Source: HGM11501 sp045123995 (GTDB lineage Bacteria > Bacillota > Clostridia > CAKSNL01 > HGM11501). From it: a stretch of 64,000 nucleotides of DNA. Below the pieces are notes generated by a model. The model worked only from the letters and a program-made list of their open reading frames with translations, was not told where the DNA came from and did no database searches. Positions 7,267-15,868 of this stretch are shown in pieces. The DNA lies in assembly GCA_045123995.1 (NCBI GenBank), contig JBGVKY010000023.1:1-64000 (forward strand), read 5' to 3'. The position numbers and the translations under genes are program-made. Position 1 is the first letter of the stretch. Each line of letters starts with the position of its first letter.

Positions 7267-9684
7267 ATGAATTTAAGTAAAGAAGAATTAAAAAAACTTT
7301 TATCCCAGGAGGCCTTAAAAAGCTTCGGAGTTTCCCTTTCCGAGCTTTCAAAGATACAGATGTATAAAACCTTATGTGCCGTAATAAGGGATATTTTAGC
7401 CAAAAAAAGAAAGGATTTTAAGGACGATTTTTTCTCGAAAGAAAGAAAACAGGTTTTCTATATGTCCATGGAATTTCTGGTGGGCAAATCCCTTAAAAAC
7501 AACCTTTTTAATTTGGGACTTACGGATATTTCAGAAGAAATATTAAAGGATCTTGGCTTTGACCTTTCCTCTCTTTTTGACATGGAGCCTGATGCAGGCT
7601 TGGGAAACGGCGGTCTTGGCCGTCTTGCCTCCTGCTATATGGATTCTTTAACTACACTTAATTATCCTGCCAAGGGCTTTTCAATACGCTATGAATTCGG
7701 TATATTCCGCCAGAAAATTGTTGATGGCTGGCAGATGGAATTTCCGGATGACTGGCTTTCCCTGGGGGATGTTAATTTAAGACCCCGGTTTGAAGATTCC
7801 TTTGAAGTAAAATTCGAGGGCAATATCGTTGAGCATTTTGAAAACGGAAAATTTTTCGTTACCCATGAAAACTACACTTCCGTAATGGCAGTTCCCTATG
7901 ACCTTTTTATTTCGGGACATAATTCCGATGCTGTAAATCCTTTGGTTTTATGGAGCGCAAAATCCCCTTCCAAAAACTCCATTGACTTAAACTATTTCGT
8001 AAGAGGCGAGCACTTAAAGGCTCTTGAAGAAAACACCAGAGCAGAAGTTATAAGCAAGGTATTATATCCTGCTGATGACCATGACGAGGGTAAAATTCTA
8101 AGACTGAAACAGCAGTATCTTTTGGTTTCCGCTTCCCTTCAGAGTATAATAAAGGAGCACATAAAAGTCTACGGGGATTTAAGACTTCTTCCGGAAAAGG
8201 CGGCAATTCATATAAACGATACCCACCCCTCTTTATGTGTGCCCGAGCTTTTAAGAATTTTGATAGACGACCACGGCTTTTCATGGGAGGAAGCCTTTGA
8301 TATAACAGGAAGAACCTTATCTTATACCAATCATACCGTAATGAGTGAGGCACTGGAAAAATGGCCTGAAAGAATTTTTTCACGTCTGCTTCCGAGAATT
8401 TATCAGATAGTAAAGGAAATAAACAGAAGGCTCTTAATTTCATTAAATGAGTGCTACGGGAACGACACTGCCAAAATCAACTATATGTCTCCCCTGTCCG
8501 ACGGTCAGGTTAAAATGGCAAATTTATGCCTTGCCACCTGTCATAAAATAAACGGAGTATCAAGCCTTCACACAGAAATTTTAAAAAACAGCATATTCAA
8601 CGATTACTTTTCTCAAAATCCCGAAAGATTTATAAATGTTACAAATGGAATTTCTTTTAGAAGATGGCTTCTTCAGGCAAATCCAGCTTTAACTTCTCTC
8701 CTTTTAGATACACTTGGCGATTCATTCATAAAAGATCCCATACACCTTAAGGAGCTTCTTAAATTTAAGGAAGACGCCTCATTTTTATCCTCTCTAAGAG
8801 AAATTAAGAGAAAAAACAAGCTAAGACTTTCAGACCTTGTATTAAAAAATAACGGTATCATTTTAGACCCCGATTCAATTTTTGATGTGCAGATAAAAAG
8901 ACTTCACGAATATAAAAGACAGCTTTTAAATGCTCTTCACATTATGTATCTATATAAAAAAATAAAGGAAAATCCTTCACTGGATATTCCCAAAAGAACA
9001 TTCATTTTCGGAGCTAAAGCTTCAAGCGGATATTTTTTGGCAAAGCAGATTATAAGTCTTATAGCTGCCCTTTCAGACACCATAAATTCAGACAGCCAGG
9101 TAAGGGATAAAATAAAAGTGGTATTCATAGAAGACTACAAGGTTTCCCTGGCAGAAACAATAATCCCTGCCGCAGAAATTTCAGAGCAGATTTCCCTGGC
9201 GGGCAAAGAGGCTTCAGGAACGGGAAATATGAAGCTGATGCTTTCCGGTGCCGTTACTTTAGGTACAAAAGACGGTGCCAATGTGGAAATTTTAGATTTG
9301 GTAGGAGAAGATAATATGTTCCTTTTCGGTCTTGATGCCAAAGAGGTTTCAGATATATTCAAAAAGGGCTACGACCCGCTTTATTATTTAAGGCATACTC
9401 CCTATCTTTCTTCCGTTGTTGATATGCTTAAAACCAATACTTTCGGCAAAAGCTTTGAAGATATCTATGCCTCACTCACCCAAAACCGCTTTGGCTATCC
9501 TGATTCCTATATGACTTTGGCCGATTTCGACTCCTACAGAAAGGCACAGGAAAGGGTTTCGGAAGCCTATAAGGACAAGGATTTATTTTTAAAAATGTCA
9601 CTTACCAATATTGCCAATGCAGGATTTTTCTCATCTGACAGAGCAGTAAAGGAATACGCCGAAAAAATCTGGTATTTATCATGA
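7267..9684 (+). CDS. glgP: Glycogen/starch phosphorylase
   Basis: GlgP releases glucose-1-phosphate from glycogen ends using phosphate and pyridoxal phosphate. The 805-residue GT35 protein shows FYMSMEFLVGKSLKNNLFNLG, DAGLGNGGLGRLASCYMDSL, HINDTHPSLCVPELLRI, YTNHTVMSEALEKWP and the PLP lysine region EASGTGNMKLMLSGAVTLGTKDGANVEI. It lacks the long N-terminal regulatory extension of animal enzymes. AAAAGGATGG precedes ATG 7267. Having synthesis and breakdown genes in one operon is common in Bacillota and points to regulated turnover of one glycogen store. Confidence 0.96.
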   Translation: MNLSKEELKKLLSQEALKSFGVSLSELSKIQMYKTLCAVIRDILAKKRKDFKDDFFSKERKQVFYMSMEFLVGKSLKNNLFNLGLTDISEEILKDLGFDLSSLFDMEPDAGLGNGGLGRLASCYMDSLTTLNYPAKGFSIRYEFGIFRQKIVDGWQMEFPDDWLSLGDVNLRPRFEDSFEVKFEGNIVEHFENGKFFVTHENYTSVMAVPYDLFISGHNSDAVNPLVLWSAKSPSKNSIDLNYFVRGEHLKALEENTRAEVISKVLYPADDHDEGKILRLKQQYLLVSASLQSIIKEHIKVYGDLRLLPEKAAIHINDTHPSLCVPELLRILIDDHGFSWEEAFDITGRTLSYTNHTVMSEALEKWPERIFSRLLPRIYQIVKEINRRLLISLNECYGNDTAKINYMSPLSDGQVKMANLCLATCHKINGVSSLHTEILKNSIFNDYFSQNPERFINVTNGISFRRWLLQANPALTSLLLDTLGDSFIKDPIHLKELLKFKEDASFLSSLREIKRKNKLRLSDLVLKNNGIILDPDSIFDVQIKRLHEYKRQLLNALHIMYLYKKIKENPSLDIPKRTFIFGAKASSGYFLAKQIISLIAALSDTINSDSQVRDKIKVVFIEDYKVSLAETIIPAAEISEQISLAGKEASGTGNMKLMLSGAVTLGTKDGANVEILDLVGEDNMFLFGLDAKEVSDIFKKGYDPLYYLRHTPYLSSVVDMLKTNTFGKSFEDIYASLTQNRFGYPDSYMTLADFDSYRKAQERVSEAYKDKDLFLKMSLTNIANAGFFSSDRAVKEYAEKIWYLS

Positions 9685-11492
9685 GAATTTTATTTGACAG
9701 CAAAAAATCTATCCACAAAAATCCTTTCGGTTGCTTAAGAGAAAATGAAATGTGTCATATATCACTTCATATTCCAAAGGACGTGAACACAAAAAAGGCA
9801 GCCCTTATTATAGAAAACGAAAGGGGATTTTATTTAGAAAATCCCCTTATAAAAGAGGGCGAAAATGAAAATTACGAATTTTTCGGGACGGATTTTTCAC
9901 TTTTCAGAAGGGGTCTTTATTTTTACTATTTCAAAATCGAAAAAGCAGAAGATTTCTTTTACCTCTATAAAGAGGGCTCATCTGATACCAATATAGGAAA
10001 GGGTGAAAAATGGCAGCTTTCCTGTTTCTTAAAAGACTTTAATACTCCCGATTTTTTCAAAGGCGTTGTCTTTTATCAGATTTTTCCCGACAGATTTTAT
10101 AAAGAAAAGGTATTAGATGCCAAAGATAAGCTTGCCCCTTATAAAATTCACGAATCGGCAGATGAAATCCCCGACTTTTTGCCTGATGAAAATGGCGAAA
10201 TCAAAAATTCAGACTTTTTCGGCGGAAATCTTTCTGGTATAGAAAAAAAGCTTCCCTATCTTAAAGAGCTGGGAATTTCCGCTATTTATTTAAATCCGAT
10301 TTTCATGGCATATTCAAACCATCGCTACGATACCTCTGACTATATGAAAATCGACCCCTTGCTGGGTGACGAAAAGGATTTTTCCTCACTTTGCAAAGAA
10401 GCTGAAAAATTAAATATAAAAATCATTTTAGATGGTGTTTTCTCTCATACAGGTTCTGACAGTCTGTATTTTGATAAACTGAAACGCTATGAAAACGGTG
10501 CCTTTCACAACTTAACTTCGCCTTACAGAAAATGGTACACCTTTAAGGAAAACAACACATATTCCTCCTGGTGGGGCATCGATACTCTCCCCGAAGTTAA
10601 TGAAGCTGACCCTTCTTTTTCCGAGTTTATAAAAAATGTTATTTCCCACTGGCTTTTAATGGGTGCATCGGGAATAAGGCTTGATGTGGCAGATGAACTT
10701 CCCGATGAATTCATCAAATTTTTAAGACTTACCTTAAAAGAAACACGAAAAGATGCACTTTTAATGGGAGAAGTATGGGAAGATGCTTCAAATAAAATAA
10801 GCTACGGAAAAAGAAGAGAATATCTTTTGGGAGAAGAGCTTGATTCCGTTATGAATTATCCCTTCAGGAATTTTATTTTATCTTTTGTTAAAGGCGAAAT
10901 TTCTTCATTTGACTTTGAATCTTCCGTCATGTCAATATGTGAAAATTATCCTGAAGAAATTCTTCACTGTCTTTTAAATAGTTTATCTACTCATGACACA
11001 GAAAGAATTATAACGAATTTAGCAGATATTAAAATTCCCTCTTCAAAAGAGGAAAGGGCAAAATTTACCCTTTCGGAAGAAGAATATAAAAATGCGGTAA
11101 AGAAAGAAAAAATGGCGGCATTTTTACAGTTTACTCTACCCGGCTGCCCCTCAATTTACTACGGGGATGAGGCAGGACAAGAGGGCTTTGAAGACCCGTT
11201 TAACCGCCGTTTTTTCCCCTGGGGCAAGGAAGACAAAGAACTTTTATCTTTTTATGAAAATCTTGCCTTTGTTAAAAACAACTTTATTTCCGTAAAAAAG
11301 GGAAATATAGATTTTTTTAACGAAAAGGAAGAAATCATTCATTTTTCAAGATCATTCGGTGATGAAACTTTATTTTTTACCCTTTGCAGAAATGACTCGT
11401 TTTTAATAGAGGGAGAAATTATTTTTTCGGAAAATGAAAAGAACACCCTACTTTCCCCCGGCGGTTTTGCGGTATATAAAAAGAAAGGATGA
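9681..11492 (+). CDS. GH13 alpha-glycosidase (neopullulanase / cyclomaltodextrinase-like)
   Basis: This is a 603-residue GH13 enzyme with a roughly 120-residue N-terminal beta domain, then GVVFYQIFPDRFY, the B-domain FFGGNLSGIEKKLPYLKELGI, IILDGVFSHTGSDS, the nucleophile motif GIRLDVADELP, acid/base LMGEVWEDA and LSTHDTERI. These features match the GH13_20 neopullulanase/maltogenic amylase group. No signal peptide is present, so it probably acts on intracellular glycogen or imported maltodextrins. It overlaps glgP by 4 nt (ATGA) and is the last gene of the operon. Exact specificity cannot be read from sequence. Its stop codon lies inside the shared terminator palindrome. Confidence 0.9.
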   Translation: MRILFDSKKSIHKNPFGCLRENEMCHISLHIPKDVNTKKAALIIENERGFYLENPLIKEGENENYEFFGTDFSLFRRGLYFYYFKIEKAEDFFYLYKEGSSDTNIGKGEKWQLSCFLKDFNTPDFFKGVVFYQIFPDRFYKEKVLDAKDKLAPYKIHESADEIPDFLPDENGEIKNSDFFGGNLSGIEKKLPYLKELGISAIYLNPIFMAYSNHRYDTSDYMKIDPLLGDEKDFSSLCKEAEKLNIKIILDGVFSHTGSDSLYFDKLKRYENGAFHNLTSPYRKWYTFKENNTYSSWWGIDTLPEVNEADPSFSEFIKNVISHWLLMGASGIRLDVADELPDEFIKFLRLTLKETRKDALLMGEVWEDASNKISYGKRREYLLGEELDSVMNYPFRNFILSFVKGEISSFDFESSVMSICENYPEEILHCLLNSLSTHDTERIITNLADIKIPSSKEERAKFTLSEEEYKNAVKKEKMAAFLQFTLPGCPSIYYGDEAGQEGFEDPFNRRFFPWGKEDKELLSFYENLAFVKNNFISVKKGNIDFFNEKEEIIHFSRSFGDETLFFTLCRNDSFLIEGEIIFSENEKNTLLSPGGFAVYKKKG

Positions 11493-11521
11493 TGAATTCA
11501 TCATCCTTTCTTTTTATATAC
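11472..11521. terminator. 50-bp perfect palindrome, bidirectional terminator
   Basis: The sequence is its own reverse complement across 50 nt, centred on GAATTC, with AAAAAG and CTTTTT flanks. It contains the stop codons of both convergent genes: TGA 11490-11492 for the glycosidase and TAA 11514-11516 for the flavodoxin-like protein. Confidence 0.85.
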
Positions 11522-12044
11522 TTTTCACATAATCTATAAGCGGTGCGATTGCTTTTTTATCCGTAAGGTCAGCATCAACATCGCAAAGGTCAATTAAAAG
11601 TTTTTCCATTTTGGAGGGATTTTTCTTGGCACTCATTATTTTCTTTAAGTTTTTTATTGCCATTCTGTGAACAGGAGAAAGCTCCTCGGTTACCATTTTC
11701 CCAAGGAAGTTAAATACCTTTATTTTTTCTTTCATATCTTCCTTAAAGTTCTTTTTGATAACTAAATCATCATAATATTCCCTATATTCTATGGGTGTTA
11801 CGCCCGTTGTATAAAAAATCAGATTTTTGTCCTTAAGCTCATTAAATCTTCTGGTAATTAAACTCGCTCCGTTTATTACCTCTGCATAAAGTCCGCCCCC
11901 GTAAATAATGGTGTCATAGTCATAAAGCTCTTCTGCCTTAACCTCTTTTGCTTCTTTTATGTCGCAAAGAAGCTCTTCCTTAATCCACCTTGCATATTTT
12001 TCGGTACTTCCGTATTTACTTTTATAAATTACAATTGTCTTCAT
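11514..12044 (-). CDS. Flavodoxin-domain protein
   Basis: The 176-residue product begins MKTIVIYKSKYGSTEKYARWI, the phosphate-binding loop of flavodoxins, followed by DTIIYGGGLYAEVINGASLI and LIFYTTGVTP, which form the FMN pocket. This is the flavodoxin_5/HemG-like type, found in small redox proteins and some protoporphyrinogen oxidases. The C-terminal half is a helical extension without an obvious motif. It overlaps the dus gene by 23 nt, so both probably come from one transcript starting at the small XRE gene. Electron-transfer partner and substrate are unknown. Confidence 0.8.
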   Translation of the reverse strand: MKTIVIYKSKYGSTEKYARWIKEELLCDIKEAKEVKAEELYDYDTIIYGGGLYAEVINGASLITRRFNELKDKNLIFYTTGVTPIEYREYYDDLVIKKNFKEDMKEKIKVFNFLGKMVTEELSPVHRMAIKNLKKIMSAKKNPSKMEKLLIDLCDVDADLTDKKAIAPLIDYVKSI

Positions 12045-12966
12045 ATTCTACCTCCGGCAAATTTTCAAGCAGTCCCAAAAACTTTTTTAAGCTTTGCGCC
12101 TTTTTTATTTCCTTTATAAGCTTTTGTTCATTTGGGTAATTCAGGAGCATATAAACCCAGTTTTCCTTAAGCTTATAAAGGGTAAAGGTTTCAGAATTTA
12201 ATAGATTTAAATAGTCATTACATAAACGGTTTGTAAATTTTATAAGTTCTTCTGTTTTAAGGCTTTCTCCTCCTTTTATTTCACGGAAAATGGCAGGATT
12301 TTTTATGGCACTCCTTCCCATCATAACAGAATTGAGACGAGGGAATTTTTCCTTTATATTAAAATAATCTGCCATGTCCCATATATCCCCGTTATAGCAA
12401 AGAGGACCTTCATATTCATTATATGCCAAGGAGAAAACTTCCATGTCAGGTTTTCCCTTATAAAACTGCTCTCTTATTCTGGGGTGGATAATAAGCTCAG
12501 AGAATGGATACTTTTTATAAATTTCAAGAATTTCTGGAAATTCTTCGGAAGAATAAAATCCTATTCTCGTTTTTACGGAAATTTTCATGCTGTCTTCCTT
12601 AAATATCTCATGGAAAAATTCGTCCATGGCGGATAAATCCCTTAAAAAGCCCGAGCCTCTTCCCTTTTTCGTCACCATCTGGACGGGACAGCCTAAATTT
12701 ATATTAACCTCATCGTAGCCCAAGGATTTAATATTTTCCGAAAACTTAAGAAAGGACTCATGCTTGTTTGTCAAAACCTGAACCTTTGGCTTTATAATAT
12801 TATTTTCGGGCAGAATATCCCTCATGCCCTTTTTACTCACCTTTTCCTGGTCACTGGGGTTTATAAAGGGCGCAAAATAATTGTCACAGTAACCGAAAAG
12901 GTCACTGTGAGCATTTCTGTATGTATATGAAGTTATCCCCTCTAATGGGGCAAAATAAAGTTTCAT
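12022..12966 (-). CDS. dus: tRNA-dihydrouridine synthase family protein
   Basis: Dus enzymes use FMN and NADPH to reduce uridines in the D-loop of tRNA. The 314-residue product has the FMN barrel start YFAPLEGITSYTYRNA, NINLGCPVQMVTKKGRGSGFL with catalytic Cys93, KISVKTRIGF with the FMN-contacting Lys, LIIHPRIREQFYKG, and NGDIWD ... VMMGRSAIKNP at the end of the barrel. The C-terminal helical tRNA-binding domain is present. The ribosome site GAGGTAA precedes ATG 12966. It lies between a small XRE regulator and a flavodoxin-like gene. Which D-loop position it modifies is not decidable here. Confidence 0.92.
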   Translation of the reverse strand: MKLYFAPLEGITSYTYRNAHSDLFGYCDNYFAPFINPSDQEKVSKKGMRDILPENNIIKPKVQVLTNKHESFLKFSENIKSLGYDEVNINLGCPVQMVTKKGRGSGFLRDLSAMDEFFHEIFKEDSMKISVKTRIGFYSSEEFPEILEIYKKYPFSELIIHPRIREQFYKGKPDMEVFSLAYNEYEGPLCYNGDIWDMADYFNIKEKFPRLNSVMMGRSAIKNPAIFREIKGGESLKTEELIKFTNRLCNDYLNLLNSETFTLYKLKENWVYMLLNYPNEQKLIKEIKKAQSLKKFLGLLENLPEVEYEDNCNL

Positions 12967-12991
12967 AGGTTACCTCGTAAGTCCTTTTACT

Positions 12992-13195
12992 TTATAAATT
13001 CCCGAATTCTTTTCCGTTTATGAGAAAATCAATAGAAACATTAAAATATTCTGACATCTTAACAATCAGTTCAATGCTGGGTTCTCTTTTATTATTTTCA
13101 TAGTGTGAAAGAGCTTCACGGGAAATGTTCAAATCCATAGCTACCTTTAACTGTGTCAGATTTCGTTCTTTTCTGATTTGTTTTAGTCCTTTCAA
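12992..13195 (-). CDS. Small XRE-family HTH regulator
   Basis: The 67-residue product is almost entirely one helix-turn-helix domain: GLKQIRKERNLTQLKVAMDLNISREALSHYENNKREPS, then IELIVKMSEYFNVSIDFLI. I chose TTG 13195 because AAGAGGTGA lies 6 nt upstream. An ATG ten codons earlier would put the start inside the operator repeats. It faces a second small HTH gene across about 90 nt that hold overlapping promoters and TGTTACA repeats, a typical autoregulatory layout. It is probably cotranscribed with dus. Confidence 0.85.
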   Translation of the reverse strand: MKGLKQIRKERNLTQLKVAMDLNISREALSHYENNKREPSIELIVKMSEYFNVSIDFLINGKEFGNL

Positions 13196-13207
13196 AAAAA
13201 TCACCTC

Positions 13208-13236
13208 TTGACACCATTGTAACATTTTGTTACAAT
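13208..13236 (+). promoter_or_regulatory. SigA-type promoter of the rightward HTH gene
   Basis: TTGACA (13208-13213) and TACAAT (13231-13236) are 17 nt apart. The spacer and -10 box contain one TGTAACA/TGTTACA inverted pair, so a bound repressor would occlude the promoter. Confidence 0.75.
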
Positions 13237-13258
13237 AATTATGTTACATTTTGTTACA
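13218..13258. promoter_or_regulatory. TGTTACA operator repeats
   Basis: Four copies of the 7-mer TGTTACA occur at 13218-13224 (inverted), 13228-13234, 13242-13248 and 13252-13258, with starts 10, 14 and 10 nt apart. The first two form TGTAACA-ttt-TGTTACA, a typical XRE dimer site. They cover both divergent promoters. Confidence 0.75.
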
Positions 13259-13265
13259 TGTTCAA
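13238..13265 (-). promoter_or_regulatory. Candidate promoter of the leftward XRE gene
   Basis: On the minus strand TTGAAC and CATAAT are 16 nt apart, overlapping the right-hand operator copies. It is weaker than the divergent + strand promoter. Confidence 0.5.
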
Positions 13266-13287
13266 AATATTTGAAAGGATGTTAGTC

Positions 13288-13524
13288 ATGACTTCAAATT
13301 ATAAAAATAACATTTTGGAAATACTTTCCCACAATATACTGTATCTTCGAAAAAAACACAATCTTACTAAAAAAGAAATGTCATTGATTTTAGGAGTTGG
13401 AATTAAAACTCTTAATGAACTTGAACAGGGGTTATTACCCCCGAGATTAAGTGTTTCTGTTCTTTTTAAAATTAAAGATTCTTTTGGAGTTTCCTTAAAA
13501 AACCAAGTAAGTGTAAAACTTTAA
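13288..13524 (+). CDS. Small HTH-domain protein
   Basis: This 78-residue protein carries one Cro/C1-type helix-turn-helix: NILYLRKKHNLTKKEMSLILGVGIKTLNELEQGLLPPRLSV. Start ATG 13288 has AAAGGA 8 nt upstream. An upstream in-frame ATG at 13258 lies in the operator region and lacks a ribosome site. The gene is divergent from the XRE gene and shares its control region. The likely role is a DNA-binding regulator of the pair, possibly with opposite effect. Targets are unknown. Confidence 0.7.
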   Translation: MTSNYKNNILEILSHNILYLRKKHNLTKKEMSLILGVGIKTLNELEQGLLPPRLSVSVLFKIKDSFGVSLKNQVSVKL

Positions 13525-13533
13525 ACATATCGA

Positions 13534-13551
13534 AAATCTCGCAAGAGATTT
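13534..13551. terminator. Weak convergent hairpin
   Basis: A 7-bp stem AAATCTC/GAGATTT with loop GCAA lies between the convergent HTH and rRNA-methylase genes. There is no proper T-tract, so termination here is doubtful. Confidence 0.35.
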
Positions 13552-14881
13552 ATATCGCCGTGAAGTTGGCAACAACTTCGCAATGGTGTGTAAAGGGAAA
13601 CATGTCAAAAGGTGCTACCTTTTTTATTTCGTAGCCGTTTTCCTTTAAGAACTTAGCATCCCTGGCAAGGGTTGAAACGTCGCAGGAAACGTAGACAATT
13701 CTTTCGGGTTTCATTTTAACTATGGCACTTAAAAGTTTTTCATCGCAGCCTTTTCTTGGCGGGTCAACCAAGACCACGTCTGCCTTTTCCCCTGCTTCAA
13801 TGAGTTTCGGTGCTATAACCTCAGCCTCTCCCAGATGAATCTCAACATTATTTATTCCTGCCCTCTCAAGGCTCTTTTTAGCGGATTTTACTGCCGAGGG
13901 AACAACCTCAACACCGATTACCTTTTTAGCTCCTTTTGAAAGAGCCGCCGTAATGGTTCCCGCACCGCAATAAAGGTCAAAAACCGTTTCCTTTCCGCTT
14001 AAATCCGCCAGCTTTACCGCCTTATTGTAAAGCCTTTGGGTGAGATATTTATTCACCTGGAAAAAGGAATCGGGATATATGTCAAAATCCGTTCCGCAAA
14101 TGGAATCTGTTATAAATTCTTCCCCGAAAATTTTAATATAGCTATCTCCTAAAATCTTATTGGTATCGCTTTTGTTTATGTTAAGCATAAAGCCTTTGAC
14201 ATTTTCTTTTTTAAGAGACGGGATAATCTCTGCAAAATCGATTTTTTCTTTTGCGATAACTGTAAGAAGTATATCTCCCGTTTTGGCCGAAACCCTTGTA
14301 TATATGTGTCTTACATTGCCGCTTCTGTCCAGTGGATTATAGGGTTGGATATTTTTCTTCTTAAGGTACGAAAGAACTATATCGATAACTTTCTTTGAAT
14401 TTTCGTCCTGAATTACACAATGAGGCACGCTGACTTTCACGTTTGTACGGTTTTTATACATAGCCTGGGTAAAGTCGTCTGCCACGGGCATCTGGGTTTT
14501 ATTACGATAGCCCGTCTCCTTATCCGTCACTATTTTTTCAACTGAAACATCCATGCCCCCTATATGCAGAAAGGCGTTTTTAACCTTATTTTCCTTAAAA
14601 TAGGCTCTCTCCTTTTCTGTCATGTGCATAATTGCACAGCCTCCGCATTCCTTAAAATGGGGACATACAGGCTCGCACCTTTCTTCAGAGGGGGTTAAAA
14701 TTTCCATTACCTTTCCGTAGGCAAAAGTTTTTTGCACCTTCACTATTTTTATAAGGGCATAGTCTCCCCTTACTGTCATGGGTACAAAGACCGGGAATTT
14801 CCCCACTCTACCTACACCGGCACCCTCAGATGTGTAGGAATCTATATAAATTCTTATTTCATCATTTTTGTTAATTTCCAT
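13550..14881 (-). CDS. rlmD: 23S rRNA (uracil-5)-methyltransferase, RlmD/TrmA family
   Basis: The enzyme transfers methyl from S-adenosylmethionine to C5 of a uridine in 23S rRNA. The 443-residue product has an N-terminal TRAM domain (residues about 5-62), an Fe-S cluster motif CEPVCPHFKECGGC (C69, C73, C79, C82), and the Rossmann motif VFDLYCGAGTITAAL. Next come VDPPRKGCDEKLL and the nucleophile Cys in IVYVSCDVSTLARD, ending with FPFTHHCEVV. The start was set at ATG 14881, nine nt after AAGG, not at an ATG 14 codons upstream that overlaps the promoter. In Bacillota one such enzyme may do the work of both RlmC and RlmD. Confidence 0.92.
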   Translation of the reverse strand: MEINKNDEIRIYIDSYTSEGAGVGRVGKFPVFVPMTVRGDYALIKIVKVQKTFAYGKVMEILTPSEERCEPVCPHFKECGGCAIMHMTEKERAYFKENKVKNAFLHIGGMDVSVEKIVTDKETGYRNKTQMPVADDFTQAMYKNRTNVKVSVPHCVIQDENSKKVIDIVLSYLKKKNIQPYNPLDRSGNVRHIYTRVSAKTGDILLTVIAKEKIDFAEIIPSLKKENVKGFMLNINKSDTNKILGDSYIKIFGEEFITDSICGTDFDIYPDSFFQVNKYLTQRLYNKAVKLADLSGKETVFDLYCGAGTITAALSKGAKKVIGVEVVPSAVKSAKKSLERAGINNVEIHLGEAEVIAPKLIEAGEKADVVLVDPPRKGCDEKLLSAIVKMKPERIVYVSCDVSTLARDAKFLKENGYEIKKVAPFDMFPFTHHCEVVANFTAI

Positions 14882-14911
14882 AAAATCAGGCCTTTTTTGT
14901 AGAATAAGTCT

Positions 14912-14940
14912 ATTATAGCACAAAAAAACAGAAACTGCAA
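14912..14940 (-). promoter_or_regulatory. Promoter of rlmD
   Basis: On the minus strand TTGCAG and a consensus TATAAT are 17 nt apart, about 30 nt before the chosen start. Confidence 0.7.
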
Positions 14941-14975
14941 TTAAAAAGAGCGAATTTTAAATTCGCTCTTTTTAA
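14941..14975. terminator. Bidirectional terminator after the SPFH gene
   Basis: A 17-bp perfect inverted repeat (AAAAAGAGCGAATTT core) with T-tracts on both sides lies directly against the stop codon of the SPFH gene. Confidence 0.85.
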
Positions 14976-15866
14976 TTATTTTTCATCGGTCATAAGCTCT
15001 TTAAAAGTAGTTGCCAGTCCTGCAAGTTCCTGAATTTTTGAAGGAATAATAATTTTTGTTGCCTTACCATCTGCTGCCTTTTCAAAGGTTTCAAGAGCTT
15101 TTATTGCCACATAAGCATCTGAAGGATTTGCTTCGTTTATTTTTCTTATACCCTCCGCAATAGCCGTCTGTACAGCCAAAATAGCCTGAGCTTCACCCTC
15201 CGCTTCACGGATAGCAGTTTCCTTTATAGCTTCTGCCCTTAAAATTGCAGACTCCTTTTCACCCTCTGCCAGCAAAATAGCGGATTTTTTTTCACCCTCT
15301 GCCTTTAAGATGGACTCTCTTCTTTCTCGTTCTGCTTTCATCTGCTTTTCCATGGCGTTCTGTATCTCTTTTGGAGGAATTATATTTTTAAGCTCAACTC
15401 TGTTTATCTTAATTCCCCAGGGGTCCGTGGCTTCATCAAGAATTGCACGCATTTTTGTATTGATAATATCTCTGGAGGTAAGAGTTTCATCAAGCTCCAG
15501 ATCACCTATTATGTTTCTTAAGGTTGTGGCAGTAAGGTTTTCTATTGCCATCATAGGCTGCTCAACCCCATATGCAAAAAGCTTGGGATCTGTAATCTGG
15601 AAATACACAACTGTGTCAATCTGCATTGTAACATTATCTTTTGTGATAACAGGCTGAGGAGGAAAATCCACAACTCTTTCCTTTAAATTTACTCTTTTGG
15701 CTATTCTGTCAATAAAAGGAACCTTTATATGAAGTCCCACCGTCCAGGTAGCAAAATATCCCCCGAAACGCTCTATGATATAAGCATGAGCCTGGGGTAC
15801 TATTTTAATATTTGATACAACCACAAGTACCACTATAGCAAATAAAATCAAAAATACTGTTCCCAT
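14976..15866 (-). CDS. SPFH/stomatin-like membrane protein (QmcA type)
   Basis: The 296-residue protein has one N-terminal transmembrane segment (residues 2-20), then a band-7/SPFH domain: IVPQAHAYIIERFGGYFATWTVGLHIKVPF, then VVDFPPQPVITKDNVTMQIDTVVYFQITDP. A long Ala/Glu/Lys-rich coiled coil (about 170-235) follows. Such proteins form large ring scaffolds in membrane microdomains. It is encoded 2 nt after an NfeD-family gene; this pairing is widespread and suggests the two work together in the membrane. No protease domain is present. Confidence 0.9.
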   Translation of the reverse strand: MGTVFLILFAIVVLVVVSNIKIVPQAHAYIIERFGGYFATWTVGLHIKVPFIDRIAKRVNLKERVVDFPPQPVITKDNVTMQIDTVVYFQITDPKLFAYGVEQPMMAIENLTATTLRNIIGDLELDETLTSRDIINTKMRAILDEATDPWGIKINRVELKNIIPPKEIQNAMEKQMKAERERRESILKAEGEKKSAILLAEGEKESAILRAEAIKETAIREAEGEAQAILAVQTAIAEGIRKINEANPSDAYVAIKALETFEKAADGKATKIIIPSKIQELAGLATTFKELMTDEK

Positions 15867-15868
15867 AG

